Part shown: piece after piece, positions 42,579-53,090 of the stretch
How positions within the stretch are numbered: position 1 is the first letter of the stretch
Layout: each line of letters starts with the position of its first letter
Source of the DNA: Hermatobates lingyangjiaoensis
Taxonomy: Eukaryota; Arthropoda; Insecta; Hemiptera; Hermatobatidae
DNA: 64,000 bases
Reading direction: 5' to 3'
NCBI GenBank assembly: GCA_026182355.1
Contig: JAPFBL010000233.1
Location: 1,240,001-1,304,000 of the forward strand
Translations under genes and position numbers: made by a program
Notes under the pieces: generated by a model
Database searches by the model: none
What the model saw: the letters and a program-made list of their open reading frames with translations, nothing else
Told to the model about the DNA's origin: nothing

Positions 42579-43141
42579 GTAGATTGGAAAGTGATCCAGT
42601 TTCTAACAGGGCATGGAAGATTTTCATCATCTGAAGATTGTTACCTCTCCAAGGTGTAATTGCGACGGCAGGTCGGCTCAAACAGTTGAACACATACTGT
42701 TCGACTGCGTTGAGTTGAATTCTGAGAGGAGCAGGCTGGAGAGACGAGTGGTGACTGCCGGAGGTGCGTGGCCCCCACCGTTAGCAGCTTTACTGGACGA
42801 GAGACTGGTCGATGCCTTTAAGGAAATAGTGAAAAAAAAATTCAACTTATTGAATTGAGCCTGTACTGTGCTATATGAGTTGTCGCGATTGCCCTGCCAT
42901 CGTTATGACCAATTGAAATCAGTGTGTAGTCATTATTTTATTTTGTTTCGTGTTATTGCATGATATTATTATTGTTTTGTAGTATTATTATTATATATTA
43001 TCTTGATATAATTATTGTTATGCAGTATTATTACTTTAGATTATCATGATAATCTAATTATGACTTATAGAATATTTTTTGGGCTATTTTTGACAATAAT
43101 AGACTTGTCATTTAATAATTCAATAAAGTGAAAAAAATAAA
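42579..43141 (+). pseudogene. Non-LTR retrotransposon 3' end (R1/LOA-like)
   Basis: KVIQFLTGHGRFSS is read in one frame. After a shift, SPRCNCDGRSAQTVEHILFD C (a C.CG..ET..H.L..C-type zinc knuckle) and VDAFKEIVKKKFNLLN follow to a stop at 42858. The layout matches 33361-34017 but the sequence is well diverged, so it is a second family. The 3' UTR with TTATTATTA-type repeats ends near 43141. Confidence 0.82.
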
Positions 43142-43144
43142 GTG

Positions 43145-46075
43145 TGAATGAATCAATCAATGGACATTAATCAAGGAAATACGAAGAAGATTGTACAAAT
43201 ATTGCATATATGAATAAGTTTTTGAACTTTCATATCCCAATTTTTGAAATTAACATACACCAATTTCAAATTTTATTACCCTATTTATAAGAATAATGCT
43301 TATAATGAAATTGAATAATTAATCTAAAAAAAATTTTTGAATTTGTTAAAATGTCTTATTCTGATTTTTTTTATATTTCTTCAATAATCTGTAAATTATG
43401 TTTAAACCTATAAAATAAGTTGAATTTTCAGACTACGTTCAAATTTATGTGGCACGTATTGAATCTTCCCAGCCAGAATATCAATTCTTCCCAGTAATTG
43501 AGAGATTTTGTAGAACAGTATTCATTGAACGTAATTAGCAATCCTTTTTTATTACTTTACTATGAATAATGTTTAATAAACACCAAAAAAATCTATTTCG
43601 AAATTTTGACAGATTTATATGTTTTGAGGTCTCTAAAGAGCACTTTTGACGTTTTATGATGCTATCTGTGTGGATTGGTAGATGGGTGTGTTTTAAAAGT
43701 TTAAGGGCACGCTAGAATTACCTCGTTTGATAGATAAGTTAACATTAATCCAAAAATAAGGTGCTACTGTTTTTTTGATACTATTGAATTATGGAAAATT
43801 ATCATAACTTTATGAGGATTATAATGTACCATCTAAGATTTTAATGCATGTAATGTCAGGTGAAACATGTTATTCAATAATACAAAAAAAAAACTCAAAA
43901 AACTAAGCATATGATATAATCAGTCTAATTGAGTAAAGTAATGGGGACTGGATTTTTTTTTTAATGGTGAAGAGGGGGGTTGAGTTCATTCCACCCCTTC
44001 AAAAAGTCAATTTTCGAAAGCGGTTGTAATTTGGTGTTAATTGTAGCGAAAGCATGGCAACATAATTAAACTGGTGTTTTTAGCTTGTTTGTCGTGCCAG
44101 TATTGAGTTAGTTTGAAAATTTATTGATTCCCCCCCCCCGAAACCCCCCCTCCCCTTTTAACACTAATGGCAAACTGAAGCAAAAACCATTCCCAATAGA
44201 ACTCCATCAACAATCAGTAAATGACTCCTAATAAAACTCGTGAACCAACGGTCCGTGCAAATCACCATTCAACCTAACAACCCATTTTCTAAGGTTATTA
44301 TTTTTAAATTGAATTGATGTAAATATTTATTAAATTAAGCATTATTACAACCAAGTCACAATTAGCGTTATTTGTTAACTTATAGACGCTTTATATTCAT
44401 AATTTTTAAAAATAAAGTCGTTTGTTTCAACATTCATTTATTTGAAAGAATCATTCATTTTTGTGTATTTTTACTTCACCAGAACTATTTTTTTGATTTT
44501 GTTGAAAAGACTTTCTTTCTAATTTTCTTGAAAGGACCTCAACATTTATACATGGTTATTATAAAAACGTAAAACTTTTGTAAAACAAATATGCAGTGTT
44601 TAATTATTGCTGAAAATTAGAATTATTGTCTCCACATAAATCTGTCCCCATATAAAAGTTTTATTATTAAGAGAATAAGATACTTGAAACAGCTAGTGTT
44701 CTTCTCAGTTTAATCTGCCAATAGGCAGAGAATACGTTTTCTGTCTTCATCAATAAACCTAAAGAATAATACTATGCGGTCAAGATGCGTCGATTTGTTA
44801 ATAAGTTATGTTTAAGGTGACAAGTTTTTCATAATTTTTAATTATGTCACGTATGATAGAAAAGCAATTTAAGTTATTTAATATAAAACAAAAAAGCTTT
44901 TCAGACTTTTGAACAAACAACCAAAAAGATACAAAGTTAAAATTTAAATGTCAAATTGTGAACGTTCAGTGAATGCTGCAAATATATGTGTCAACATTGG
45001 GTCGAATGTTTTGTAATGTTTATTCTAAAGGTCAGCTCGCTATGCTTTGATGTATTTTTAGTTATGTTATGCCGATATACTTACATAAACTTAACATGGA
45101 GCGCTAACAGCGTGCCATGGACCTTAAAAATACTAGTTTACCTCAAGGACTCCCAGTAATCCTCTATGGATCATATTGGTAACTACTGATCTCGAATATG
45201 AATAATGAGGACTAACAACAAAACTATCCCTTCAAACAGCTTCATACAATTATGTAAGACAGCTTAATACAACAGTAAATTATTATTACTTTAACAGTAA
45301 GATAACTAAAGTAATATAATAAAAATATAAAAGCAACATTGTTTTACCTCTTTGTTAATTAGCTGAAGTTGTGCAAAAGGATTAGAATTCGAAGGAATTG
45401 GGTTAATGTGTATAAAGAAATTAGTAGAGAGAACAAGCTCTTCTCCTGCAATACTGCCCAGCTTTATACGCGCACTTACAGTGCTCTTGGTATCATAACC
45501 ACAATTGCTGTTTCTACTCTCCACAATTGAAACTTCTTATCATAAACTTGTAATTCTCTTTTATTAACTTTTCCATCTTTGTGTTCTCATATTTCCAGAT
45601 GATATTTTTTTTTTTTTACTTAATTATAGAGTTTCAAAGTTTTACACTAAAAACTTCTATAAACTATAAGAACTAAGTATTAAATTTGAGTAACCCTTTA
45701 GAACAATCAGCATGTGACATTATTCAAATAACTTACGCAATAACCATTTTATTTTAAAACTTTAAAATAATTCCCTTCAAAAAAATAATCACTAATTTAA
45801 ATAATTAATTAATAATTTAATATATTTATTTTTATAATACCTATTAAATTGACATATTTATTATATATGTTTCATCACTCCAACAGTAAAGCTCACACAA
45901 TATTCAGGGCATGCCATTGATATGTTTTAAATTTTTTACACTTATATTAAACTACTAAGAAAATGAATACATATCACTTGCAATCACAAATACTGAAAAT
46001 CAGTGTCTAATAAATTATGATAAATCTTATTTACTCACATTACTGCTCTCTCTCTCTTTTTCTCTCTCTTTCTTT
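43145..46075. other. Anonymous AT-rich sequence
   Basis: It includes C-rich homopolymers near 44130-44155. A 72-codon minus frame at 45306-45524 shows no domain. No gene or element recognised. Confidence 0.4.
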
Positions 46076-46131
46076 ATATATATTCTATATATAATATATA
46101 TATATATAATTAAAGTTACAGCTAGAGAACA
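46076..46131. repeat. (TA)n border at a PLE 3' end
   Basis: An imperfect TA run directly after the PLE leader that follows the hammerhead at 46158-46193 (minus orientation). Confidence 0.8.
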
Positions 46132-46157
46132 CAAGAAAGAGGACTAACACTCACGAA

Positions 46158-46193
46158 TCTCGATCATTTCGGCGTCTTACCGTCTTCAGGAGA
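46158..46193 (-). ncRNA. Small hammerhead ribozyme, family C (PLE 3' end)
   Basis: Minus strand: UCUC, CUGAAGA, extra C, GGU-aagac-GCC, GAAA, AUGAU, C, GAGA. The core is complete. Stem I UCUC/GAGA abuts the core and the triplet is AUC. In minus orientation it follows the PLE endonuclease and its 3' UTR. Confidence 0.7.
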
Positions 46194-46449
46194 GAAGAAG
46201 AAAATAAAAAGGAGAAGGAATGAAGGAACAGAGACGTAAATGCCTCCACTGGCCGATACAAACAACGATACAATGACATGCAGTGCAGCCACCTTACCAA
46301 CGTGGATCAGTTTAGGCTGTGAGGAAATAAAATTATAAAAGTGATATTTAAGTAAAAGGGAGGAGAAAAGTAAAAAGAGAAAGGAAAGGAAAAAACATAA
46401 AACTAACTAAAATTAAACAAATAAACAAGGCTGAAAAAAAACCAGGAAA

Positions 46450-46699
46450 TCATCTGATTAAATTTAGACCAGGGGGATTTCTTGCACCCAATAACCAAAT
46501 GAAGGCTTCCTCAGAAGCCCTTAGAGTGGTCTGGGTGTCATCAATTGGGAGTTGTCTTAATACTTGAACCCTGAAGCAATCGTTGAAGGGAAGGTTATGG
46601 AGATTGGCGTGGGTGGCAACAGGCAGCTGCATGCGTTGATCAACGGATGACCTGTGACCATCCATACGGAGGCTAAGTGACGTGGAAGTCAGGGTCACA

Positions 46700-46700
<1 letters not shown>
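46450..46700 (-). pseudogene. PLE GIY-YIG endonuclease, C-terminal part
   Basis: It encodes AVTLTSTSLSLRMDGHRSSV, the LPVATHANLHNLPFNDCFRV block, IDDTQTTLRASEEAFIWLLG and ARNPPGLNLIR to the stop. It parallels the 53.1 kb copy residue by residue after its YIG motif. The GIY-YIG half is missing, replaced by (TA)n, so the domain is inactive. Confidence 0.86.
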
Positions 46701-46701
<1 letters not shown>

Positions 46702-46739
<38 letters not shown>

Positions 46740-46763
46740 ATATATATATATATATATATATAT
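46702..46763. repeat. (TA)n tract
   Basis: A TA run between the PLE endonuclease fragment and a family A hammerhead. Confidence 0.92.
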
Positions 46764-46779
46764 TGAAATGGGAAAACAA

Positions 46780-46822
46780 GACCAAGATCTTTCAACCGAA
46801 ACAAGCGCTCTTCATCTGAGTC
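46780..46822 (-). ncRNA. Hammerhead relic, family A
   Basis: Minus strand: GACU, CAGAUGA (for CUGACGA), GAGCG-cuuguuu-CGGUU, GAAA, AGAUCU, U, GGUC. Stem I keeps its pairs with one wobble. The core U is lost. Confidence 0.55.
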
Positions 46823-47103
46823 AAAAACTCGGGGTTTGATCATATTGTGGTTTGATCATTGATTGTTATTTCACGCGTTTCTGTGAAATCTTATAATATT
46901 ATTTATATATATATATATATATATATGAGTTGACTGTCGTCCCTCCGACTATTACCTGTTTCAGGCTATTATTAGAATATTCTTATTAAGTGTAGCAGAG
47001 AACTACCATATCACATGAACAGATAGAAGGAAGAAGAGCGTAGTTAATTTTAAGGAGGCTGCAGATAATTCTAGGATATTAGGTTTATGTCCTGGTAATA
47101 GAG

Positions 47104-47257
47104 CAATGTTTCTCAAACTTTTTTACTTCAGGGCGCATCTATAATATCAATAAATCTTTGGGGTGAATCACTGATTTGAATATAGAAAATTTAATCCTGA
47201 AATTTGAAAATAAGAAAATGATGGAAAATTATTAGGAAAAGTTATTTAAGAAAAAAA

Positions 47258-47308
<51 letters not shown>

Positions 47309-47616
47309 AGAGTGATCAGTAACTAAATGATATAAATCCCTATATCAAACATCCCTATATCCTCGAAAGGAAAAGAGAAAATATTATCCATATCTGCTTA
47401 AAAAATAAAGAAATTTACCTTCCAGGTCAATAGATCAAGTAGCAGAGACTTGATTCAGACTTGAAAAATTTTTACGTTTCTAAAATATATGAAAATGATT
47501 CAGATTTTTAAAATATAAATCTGTTATATAAATTTATTCTTCCGTAATCTTAAGGAGCACCTGGCTACCTTCCAGGGTGCACTAAATCACCCGAGCGCAC
47601 CGTTTGAGAAGCACTG
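47104..47616. mobile_element. Non-autonomous hAT-like element
   Basis: Terminal inverted repeats CAATGTTTCTCAAAC / GTTTGAGAAGCACTG (imperfect) enclose 513 bp. Flanking octamers TAATAGAG and TACTAGAG agree at 7 of 8, as for a hAT target duplication. An internal GGGCGCATC / GGGTGCACT.. pair resembles hAT (Charlie-type) ends. A (GA)n run at 47259-47306 lies inside. No transposase. Confidence 0.78.
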
Positions 47617-47619
47617 TAC

Positions 47620-48350
47620 TAGAGGTAAAGTCAGGCTAAAAAATCAGGCCCGCAGTATTAAAGCCCAAGCCCGATATACCCGATATATATCAGGTATATA
47701 TTTTGCATATATTTGAGTTCATTCTCCATCTGTCAAGCAAATCTCAGTCATCTGTTTTATCTAAATTATTTATTTTATAACAAATATCCCTTAGTTTAAT
47801 ATGAATGAATCGTTTTAGTATACATAATATATAAATATATATTTTTTCAAAAACAGTTAGCCAGCGAGAAACCTGGGCCCTAACCTACCCGGCCTGACCC
47901 GAAGGCAATAATTGACATTCTGGGCTAGGATTCGGGCACGGTCTTAATCAGCTTACCTCTACCTAGTCCTGCTAACAGAAAACACACTTGATATATACTT
48001 GATATATACTTCAGTGCACAAGATTGATCAATGCCACAGACTTCCAAATAACCACCGAACACGACTGTACTCCTTCTTACATATAGTAAGAATAATATCA
48101 CAATTAGTGCGGTTTCTATTCTCCGATAGAGAAAGAAAAAAGATAGAGAAAGAGAAAAGAACTGAAAGAATATCCAACATTATTTTTAGAGGATATTCTC
48201 AATGGCCATATGAAAGGAACATAATGAAAATGACTCTCTCACCCTCACTGGTTAGAGCGACACAGAATATCTGAAAATGCAAAAATTTAAAAAAAAAAGA
48301 TTTTTTTTGTTTATTTGTTTTTATATATTGCTACTAGCTCTAAATATAGC
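47620..48350. other. Anonymous sequence
   Basis: A 91-codon plus frame at 47999-48274 has no recognisable domain. No element recognised. Confidence 0.35.
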
Positions 48351-48351
48351 A

Positions 48352-48353
<2 letters not shown>

Positions 48354-48417
<64 letters not shown>
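48354..48417. repeat. (TA)n(TG)n tract at a PLE breakpoint
   Basis: A TA run followed by a TG run. The PLE frame on the minus strand breaks at AGAACACACA, where its own ACAC joins the repeat. Confidence 0.9.
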
Positions 48418-48573
48418 TCTATTGAAACCTATGCCTACTTCCAGTTCAATACCTTTTTGAATTAATTTTTCCAACTTTCTCACCTCTGACTTCCATAAGT
48501 TCGGGACAAGATATATCAGTTCTCCAACATTTTTATTCCTGTATTCCAACATGTTTCGGTCATCATCGACCAT
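48418..48573 (-). pseudogene. PLE N-terminal segment starting inside a hammerhead
   Basis: The minus frame encodes MVDDDRNMLEYRNKNVGELI, YLVPNLWKSEVRKLEKLIQK and LEVGIGFNRT, then the TG/TA tract. The 52.2 kb copy (MVNDDRNMSVYSNKNFGELM) aligns along its length at about half identity. Both keep the hammerhead at the same codons. Confidence 0.66.
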
Positions 48574-48582
48574 CCTCAAGGA
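48545..48582 (-). ncRNA. Hammerhead ribozyme, family B5
   Basis: Minus strand: UCC, UUGAGGA, extra U, GGUC-gaugau-GACC, GAAA, ACAUGU, U, GGA. Stem I UCC/GGA abuts the core and stem II is 4 bp. The first core base is U. The AUG shares the last core A. Confidence 0.62.
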
Positions 48583-48694
48583 TATTATTTACAAAGGTAG
48601 TTTCACAACTTACATAAAACTAATACAATTCTAAACCAAAAACTCGAATAAACTATACATAAAGTCAACTGCACGTAATCATAACAACAGAAGT

Positions 48695-48742
48695 TTGAAT
48701 GGAACTTGTATAAATGAAGGCCTGCTCCACAAATATACGAAA

Positions 48743-48748
<6 letters not shown>
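48695..48748 (+). pseudogene. PLE N-terminal fragment, right arm
   Basis: NGTCINEGLLHKYTKI then (TA)n. It is the outward continuation missing from the left arm (48418-48573), in opposite orientation. The right arm has lost its hammerhead and leader. Confidence 0.6.

Positions 48749-48782
<34 letters not shown>
48746..48782. repeat. (TA)n tract
   Basis: A TA run joining two PLE inverted pairs. Confidence 0.92.
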
Positions 48783-48784
<2 letters not shown>

Positions 48785-48785
<1 letters not shown>

Positions 48786-48958
48786 GTATAGGTTGGCAGC
48801 AAATCTTCTTGGAGGCATATTTTGTTGAAATGTACCGCAGCTTCGGTATTAACGACTTTCAAACTAAGCTGTTCCAGTCTCCTGGCAGTCTTACGAATAT
48901 AAGGTGGTAATTCCCAAATGAGTTGTCCAAAGGTCATTGAGACACTTTTTTGAAACAC
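48785..48958 (-). pseudogene. PLE N-terminal segment, left arm
   Basis: FGQLIWELPPYIRKTARRLE followed by QLSLKVVNTEAAVHFNKICL and QEDLLPTYTN. This is the clearest example of the recurrent FN.ICL.EDLLP.YTN block. Confidence 0.68.
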
Positions 48959-48978
48959 TTTAATATTTGAATTGTTGA

Positions 48979-49123
48979 TATCTATTAAAGTGTTTCAAAA
49001 AAGTGTCTCAATGTCCTTTGGACAACTCATTTGGGAATTACCACCTTATATTTGTAAGAATGTCAGGAGACTGGAACAGCTTAGTTTGAAAGTCTTGAAT
49101 ACCGAAGCTGCGGTATATTTAAA
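48979..49123 (+). pseudogene. PLE N-terminal segment, right arm
   Basis: FGQLIWELPPYICKNVRRLE and LSLKVLNTEAAVYLK, cut by (TA)n about 17 residues earlier than the left arm. Confidence 0.66.
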
Positions 49124-49149
49124 ATATATATATATATATATATATATAA

Positions 49150-49910
49150 GAGCTGACAATTATTTCAATATTAAAATTATGCAATACAATGTTGTTCGCA
49201 TATATGAATCTAAAAATGAAGGTTTTTATTATTATAGTGTAGAAAATATTTGTCAGACAGTACCTTACTAGTCTGAGTCTAAAACAGTGGTGATTAAAGG
49301 GGCAGATTTATGTGGGCGGGTGTCTGGTCGCGGAAGGAAGAAAGAAATGTGGTGTCCACCAGGGAGGTCCGGCTATAAATCTGCTTGTTAGGAATATTTC
49401 ATCAGAGGCTAAGGGTGGTGGTGGTGTTTTTTTTTCTTTGTGCTAGAGGCAGCAATCATCCCCCAATGAACCCTCTTCAAGTCTCCCCACTGGCTCGGTT
49501 CTAATTAATTGAATCTAAATTCTATTAGTGGGGCACTTCATTAGGAATGGCATCGCTCGCAGACGGTTCAAATGAACCCTGGATTCCTGTCGTAAACAAC
49601 CCTTCCACTTGATCTTTACAGCTTGAGACCACTTGAACCAAACCTTCTTCTAAATCACAAGCTACTCGCTAACTTAAATAAAACAATTTCAATTGCAGAC
49701 TCTTGAGATAACCGACTGTTGTCAAGAGATTTATTTAGTATTCTAAAGAGATAGTGATAAATAAAACAACAAATTAACAAAATTAAATACAAACAAACAC
49801 AATAAATTAACTCCAGGCATTAAACCATTTGCATAACCTTAACTGGAGGTTAAGATACTACTACCTGATACTACTGGTACATGTAGAACTTAAAGAAATG
49901 AGTATTAGTA
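49150..49910. other. Anonymous sequence
   Basis: A less AT-rich patch (49270-49640) shows no coding frame or RNA motif. Confidence 0.35.
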
Positions 49911-49916
49911 AAAATA

Positions 49917-49950
49917 CACGATAATTCTACATCCGACGTCATCAGGAAGA
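49917..49950 (-). ncRNA. Hammerhead-like relic, family C
   Basis: Minus strand: CUGAUGA, ACG/UGU as possible stem II, AGAA for GAAA, then UUAUC and GUG. Degraded. Confidence 0.35.
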
Positions 49951-49954
49951 TAAA

Positions 49955-51450
49955 GTGAGCCGTTCAGAAGGCAATCCAATACCCAATGCTCGCATTGACA
50001 TTTACAAAACACTTCGCATTGACTACCTTACGAAGAGAGTGGAGGCAACAAAAAACAATAAAAAATAACAATAAATAATCATAATATGAATAAATAAAAG
50101 TTGAAAAAATAAATTCAATTAAAATCAATTAAACCAAAATATTGATATAAATGTAATAATAATAATAATAATAAATGTAACATGGACATTATAAATAAAC
50201 AATAAATTTTTATTAAACAACAAAATACATAATAAATAAAAATACATAAAATGAATAAAATATATACATAGAAATACATAAAAGCACTACATTATATATA
50301 ATAATCATAAATAATTAACGACTGATATTATTAGTACCTACCGTTATAATATCGATTATAATGTCTTCCAGAGTAGGCTTATCTCCGAGAGGTCAAATAT
50401 ATGTCCCTCCTCTGAAGTCCTCAACATGGTATTACTGTTAAAATCATGGTACTGTTTAAGAATTTTCACATGAAAACTGAGTCAATGATAATGCTAATCG
50501 GAAGGTCACTGAGTTCTCCAACAGAAGGCTGTAGGCAAGTTCAAGAAATCAAGTACGTAACAAATCATCGTACGCAAATCAGATTTGTGAAAGAAAATAA
50601 TCAATGAATCACATTGGGTGCAGTAGAAATCATTTTATACTCTAATAAAATGAAATTCAATTTCTTTCTATGATTTTGTTTTATTTAGTTTACTGAACAA
50701 TTTTGATTATTTTTACTGTAGGATTCTCAAAGCCTTTGTGGTTTTCTATCTAGTAGGTTTCCTGCATCTACTTTTCTTTATTCATTCTCTTATATGTATT
50801 ATATTATTTTTATTTCTCTACTTTTATTCATTTTAATTTCAGTTCATAGCTTTTATTTTTATTACACTTCTTATGTCTCTGATTCAAGTTTTGGTCGATT
50901 AATTGTCATTTTTCATTCCTTTATGTTTTAATAGGGAATAATCTACTTGGGTTTTGTTTAATTGATATTAACTACTTGTATGATAAAATTTCTGAGTATT
51001 GTTCACATTGGGTTCCTATCAAGTAGCTTGAATCTTAACAACCCAGCTTCAACGTTGCTCCGAGGCTGCCGCTGTCTGAATTCCCTCTCCAATGTCTGTA
51101 TTAGCTTGCCATATCTGGTTTCCAATATCCTAGTCGGCTCTCTCAACTAACCTTACTAAATGATATTATGCTAAGGAATTCTAATTTCTCTAAACAATCT
51201 TCTGTAATTAAAATACTCTCAAGTATTTCTCTCCTCCATTTACTCCTTATAATTAAACTTCCTTATTAAATGCTCGTAATTGTTTCACAAGCTTCATTTT
51301 CTGTAAAAAAAACTTTCTAAATATACATTTTACATATGCCATGATTTAAATCTGCCATTTCAACCCCCAATGCTTCAACATCCTATTTTTTTATATACAT
51401 GCATAATGTTAGTACCACTGAGGTTATTATGATTTATATTATTAACATGA
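49955..51450. other. Low-complexity A/T sequence
   Basis: 50040-50300 is largely AATAAA-type repeats. No gene or element recognised elsewhere. Confidence 0.4.
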
Positions 51451-51482
51451 GAAACCGTCGTACCTCGTAAAATGATCTTGGA

Positions 51483-51514
51483 GTTGTTAGAGCGCTTTCG
51501 GACGTTGTCCAACC
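51483..51514 (-). ncRNA. Hammerhead-like relic, AGCGCU family
   Basis: Minus strand: stem II GGAC-aac-GUCC, GAAA, AGCGCU, C, UAACAAC. The CUGANGA strand is degraded (about AGGUU). Confidence 0.45.
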
Positions 51515-51530
51515 TACTAAGGTTAGTTGT

Positions 51531-51569
51531 GACCAAGATGAACAACTTCCGAAAGCGCTCCAACAATTC
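51531..51569 (+). ncRNA. Hammerhead-like relic (inverted partner)
   Basis: A CCAAGAUGAAC strand, a weakened stem II, GAAA, AGCGCU, C and CAACAAUU. GUUGUG upstream could pair with CAAC. The AUG at 51538 opens the RKRS frame. Confidence 0.45.
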
Positions 51570-51600
51570 CAAGATCATCTTACGAGGACGAAGGTTTCCA
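51538..51600 (+). pseudogene. PLE-like N-terminal peptide remnant
   Basis: MNNFRKRSNNSKIILRGRR. The inverted arm encodes MDNVRKRSNNSKIILRG-like residues on the minus strand. It resembles RNRS..S at 14.7 and 30.9 kb. The continuation is not PLE-like. Confidence 0.4.
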
Positions 51601-51667
51601 ATATTAATAATAAATCCAATTTTTTTGCCTCAATCGTCTCTTTTTCATACTTTTTTCTCAATGCTCT

Positions 51668-52040
51668 TTATACATTTTCAAGTTTTTCTATCATTAATTT
51701 TTCTATTATTACATCTGAATACTCAAGTTTATTCTGAGTGAGCTCTAAGTCTATTAGAGTACGTGTAATATTTTCTCCAGCTCCCTTAGTTTCACTGAAC
51801 TCAGTGCCTTTTCTATAGTACCGACTTTCAGTCCTGTTAGAAAGATGAACCATCTCAAAAGCCTAAGACGATCTACAACTGTATTGTAGATTTCTTTGTT
51901 ATAAATTATTTTGGTAACCTCATTTGGAAGAACCTCCAGTTCTTCCTTCCTAAAACTCTCCTTGAATTATTGATTTCCTCTGTTGTATGAAAAATAACTG
52001 CCATTTCATTTCGTAACTCCCTCGCACATCTTTCCTATGG
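51668..52040 (-). pseudogene. Unassigned coding-like relict
   Basis: Minus-strand frames show ELEVLPNEVTKIIYNKEIYN, TVVDRLRLLRWFIFLTGLKV, then in another frame GENITRTLIDLELTQNKLEY and IIEKLMIEKLENV. The composition is helical and protein-like over two shifted frames. No family was recognised. It may be old element coding sequence. Confidence 0.3.
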
Positions 52041-52093
52041 AGGATTTTCTCTTCTGTGGAAAAGAGAAGTGCGAATATATATATATATATATA

Positions 52094-52254
52094 CACGTTT
52101 TATTAAAAGTAATGCCCAATTTAACTTTTACACTTTTTCTTATCCGTTTTTCAAGTGTTCTCATACTTGACTTCCATGGTTCTGGAACTAAAAACATAAG
52201 TTCACCAAAATTTTTATTACTATACACCGACATGTTTCGGTCATCGTTGACCAT
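52094..52254 (-). pseudogene. PLE N-terminal segment starting inside a hammerhead
   Basis: MVNDDRNMSVYSNKNFGELM, FLVPEPWKSSMRTLEKRIRK and VKVKLGITFNKTC, then (TA)n at TGTATA. It aligns with the 48.5 kb frame. It lies opposite the plus-strand fragment at 52498-52580. Confidence 0.66.
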
Positions 52255-52263
52255 TTTCAAGGT
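52226..52263 (-). ncRNA. Hammerhead ribozyme relic, family B6
   Basis: Minus strand: ACC, UUGAAAA, extra U, GGUC-aacgau-GACC, GAAA, ACAUGU, C, GGU. Stem I ACC/GGU abuts the core. The core G8 is A, so it is probably inactive. The AUG overlaps the core end. Confidence 0.58.
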
Positions 52264-52350
52264 TAAAGAATATATAAAATTATTAATGATCGAAAAGTGA
52301 ATAACAATTAAAATAAACTAAAATAAACATAACGAGTCCATAACACATAT

Positions 52351-52436
52351 TCACAACTAGGGAGGTTATCATAGGTAAAGGTATGTTGAGGTTTCACCAG
52401 GCTCTTGGTTACCTTCCATCCGTCATTTGTATCTGG
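52351..52436 (+). repeat. 86 bp direct repeat, left copy
   Basis: From TCACAACTAGGGAGG to TTTGTATCTGG. It is identical to 52619-52704 on direct reading. Confidence 0.92.
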
Positions 52437-52576
52437 GAAGGTAATCGATTAACTTCTATACCTCTCCCAGACTGGTTCGCCTTCTGCGAACCAGTAGATC
52501 TTGAATCTACGAAAAGTGTAAAAGTTAAATTGGGCATTACTTTTAATAAAACGTGTATAAATGAAGGCCTGCTCCC

Positions 52577-52618
<42 letters not shown>
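52437..52618 (+). repeat. PLE fragment and hairpin between identical 86 bp repeats
   Basis: It holds a 10 bp hairpin (ACTGGTTCGC / GCGAACCAGT, about 52471-52495), then the PLE fragment coding VKVKLGITFNKTCINEGLLP KY, then (TA)n. The fragment is the inverted partner of 52094-52254. Confidence 0.7.
52498..52580 (+). pseudogene. PLE N-terminal fragment, right arm
   Basis: TKSVKVKLGITFNKTCINEG and LLPKY, ending at AAATATA where (TA)n starts. The left arm stopped at TGTATA, 24 nt earlier. Confidence 0.63.
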
Positions 52619-52622
<4 letters not shown>

Positions 52623-52702
52623 AACTAGGGAGGTTATCATAGGTAAAGGTATGTTGAGGTTTCACCAGGCTCTTGGTTACCTTCCATCCGTCATTTGTAT
52701 CT

Positions 52703-52704
<2 letters not shown>
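52619..52704 (+). repeat. 86 bp direct repeat, right copy
   Basis: Identical to 52351-52436. It starts at the end of one TA tract and ends at the start of the next (52705-52732). Confidence 0.92.

Positions 52705-52732
<28 letters not shown>
52705..52732. repeat. (TA)n border at a PLE 3' end
   Basis: A TA run directly after the GTTAAC end of the PLE leader downstream of the hammerhead (minus orientation). Confidence 0.9.
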
Positions 52733-52737
<5 letters not shown>

Positions 52738-52785
52738 ACACATGAAAGAGAAAAAACAAATAAAGATACACACAAAAGACTCACA

Positions 52786-52813
52786 ACGATATTTCGACAG
52801 TCGTCGTCATCGG
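52786..52813 (-). ncRNA. Hammerhead-like ribozyme, family C (PLE 3' end)
   Basis: Minus strand: CGAUGA (for CUGAUGA), extra C, GAC-gac-u GUC, GAAA, AUAU, C, GU. Stem I is weak. Position: about 280 bp downstream of the endonuclease stop and about 55 bp before (TA)n. Confidence 0.5.
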
Positions 52814-53090
52814 GTAGAAGTAGTCCCTTTAAGTAGCTGAAGCTAACTGAGTGGTAGGCCGAATGCAAACGAACACGCACGCACTCTGCCGGCCGCCCTA
52901 GGTAAGCTACTAACTACAGAGAGAAAAATAACTAAAAAGAACAAATAAAAGCAAATAAAAAAATAACAGAAGAAGAAGAATAGTAAATGAAGCAATAAAC
53001 AATTTAAAATAAATAAATAAAAATAAATAAATAAAAAATAAAATAATATAATAAAAATAAAAAAAATAATAAAAAAAAATAATAATTAAA

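Larger units (their letters stand above)
48785..49123. repeat. PLE N-terminal inverted repeat without hammerhead
   Basis: Left (minus) 48785-48958 and right (plus) 48979-49123 encode the same peptide with few changes: FGQLIWELPPYI, RRLEQLSLKV and NTEAAV. The centre is an almost loopless palindrome around AAGTGTTTCAAAAAAGTGTC. Arms end in (TA)n on both sides. The junction cut away the ribozyme. Confidence 0.82.
51454..51596. repeat. Foldback of the AGCGCU hammerhead family
   Basis: Arms 51454-51501 and 51548-51596 match inversely (CGTACCTCGTAAAATGATCTT and GAGCGCTTTCGGA). Each arm holds CGAAAGCGCUC and the peptide RKRSNNSKIILRG in outward direction. Confidence 0.78.

Noticed and set aside
48340..48465. 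Reading frames made of Ile-Tyr, Thr-His or Cys-Val repeats over TA/TG tracts
   Set aside because: They arise from dinucleotide repeats in any frame. Only the non-repetitive ends carry information.
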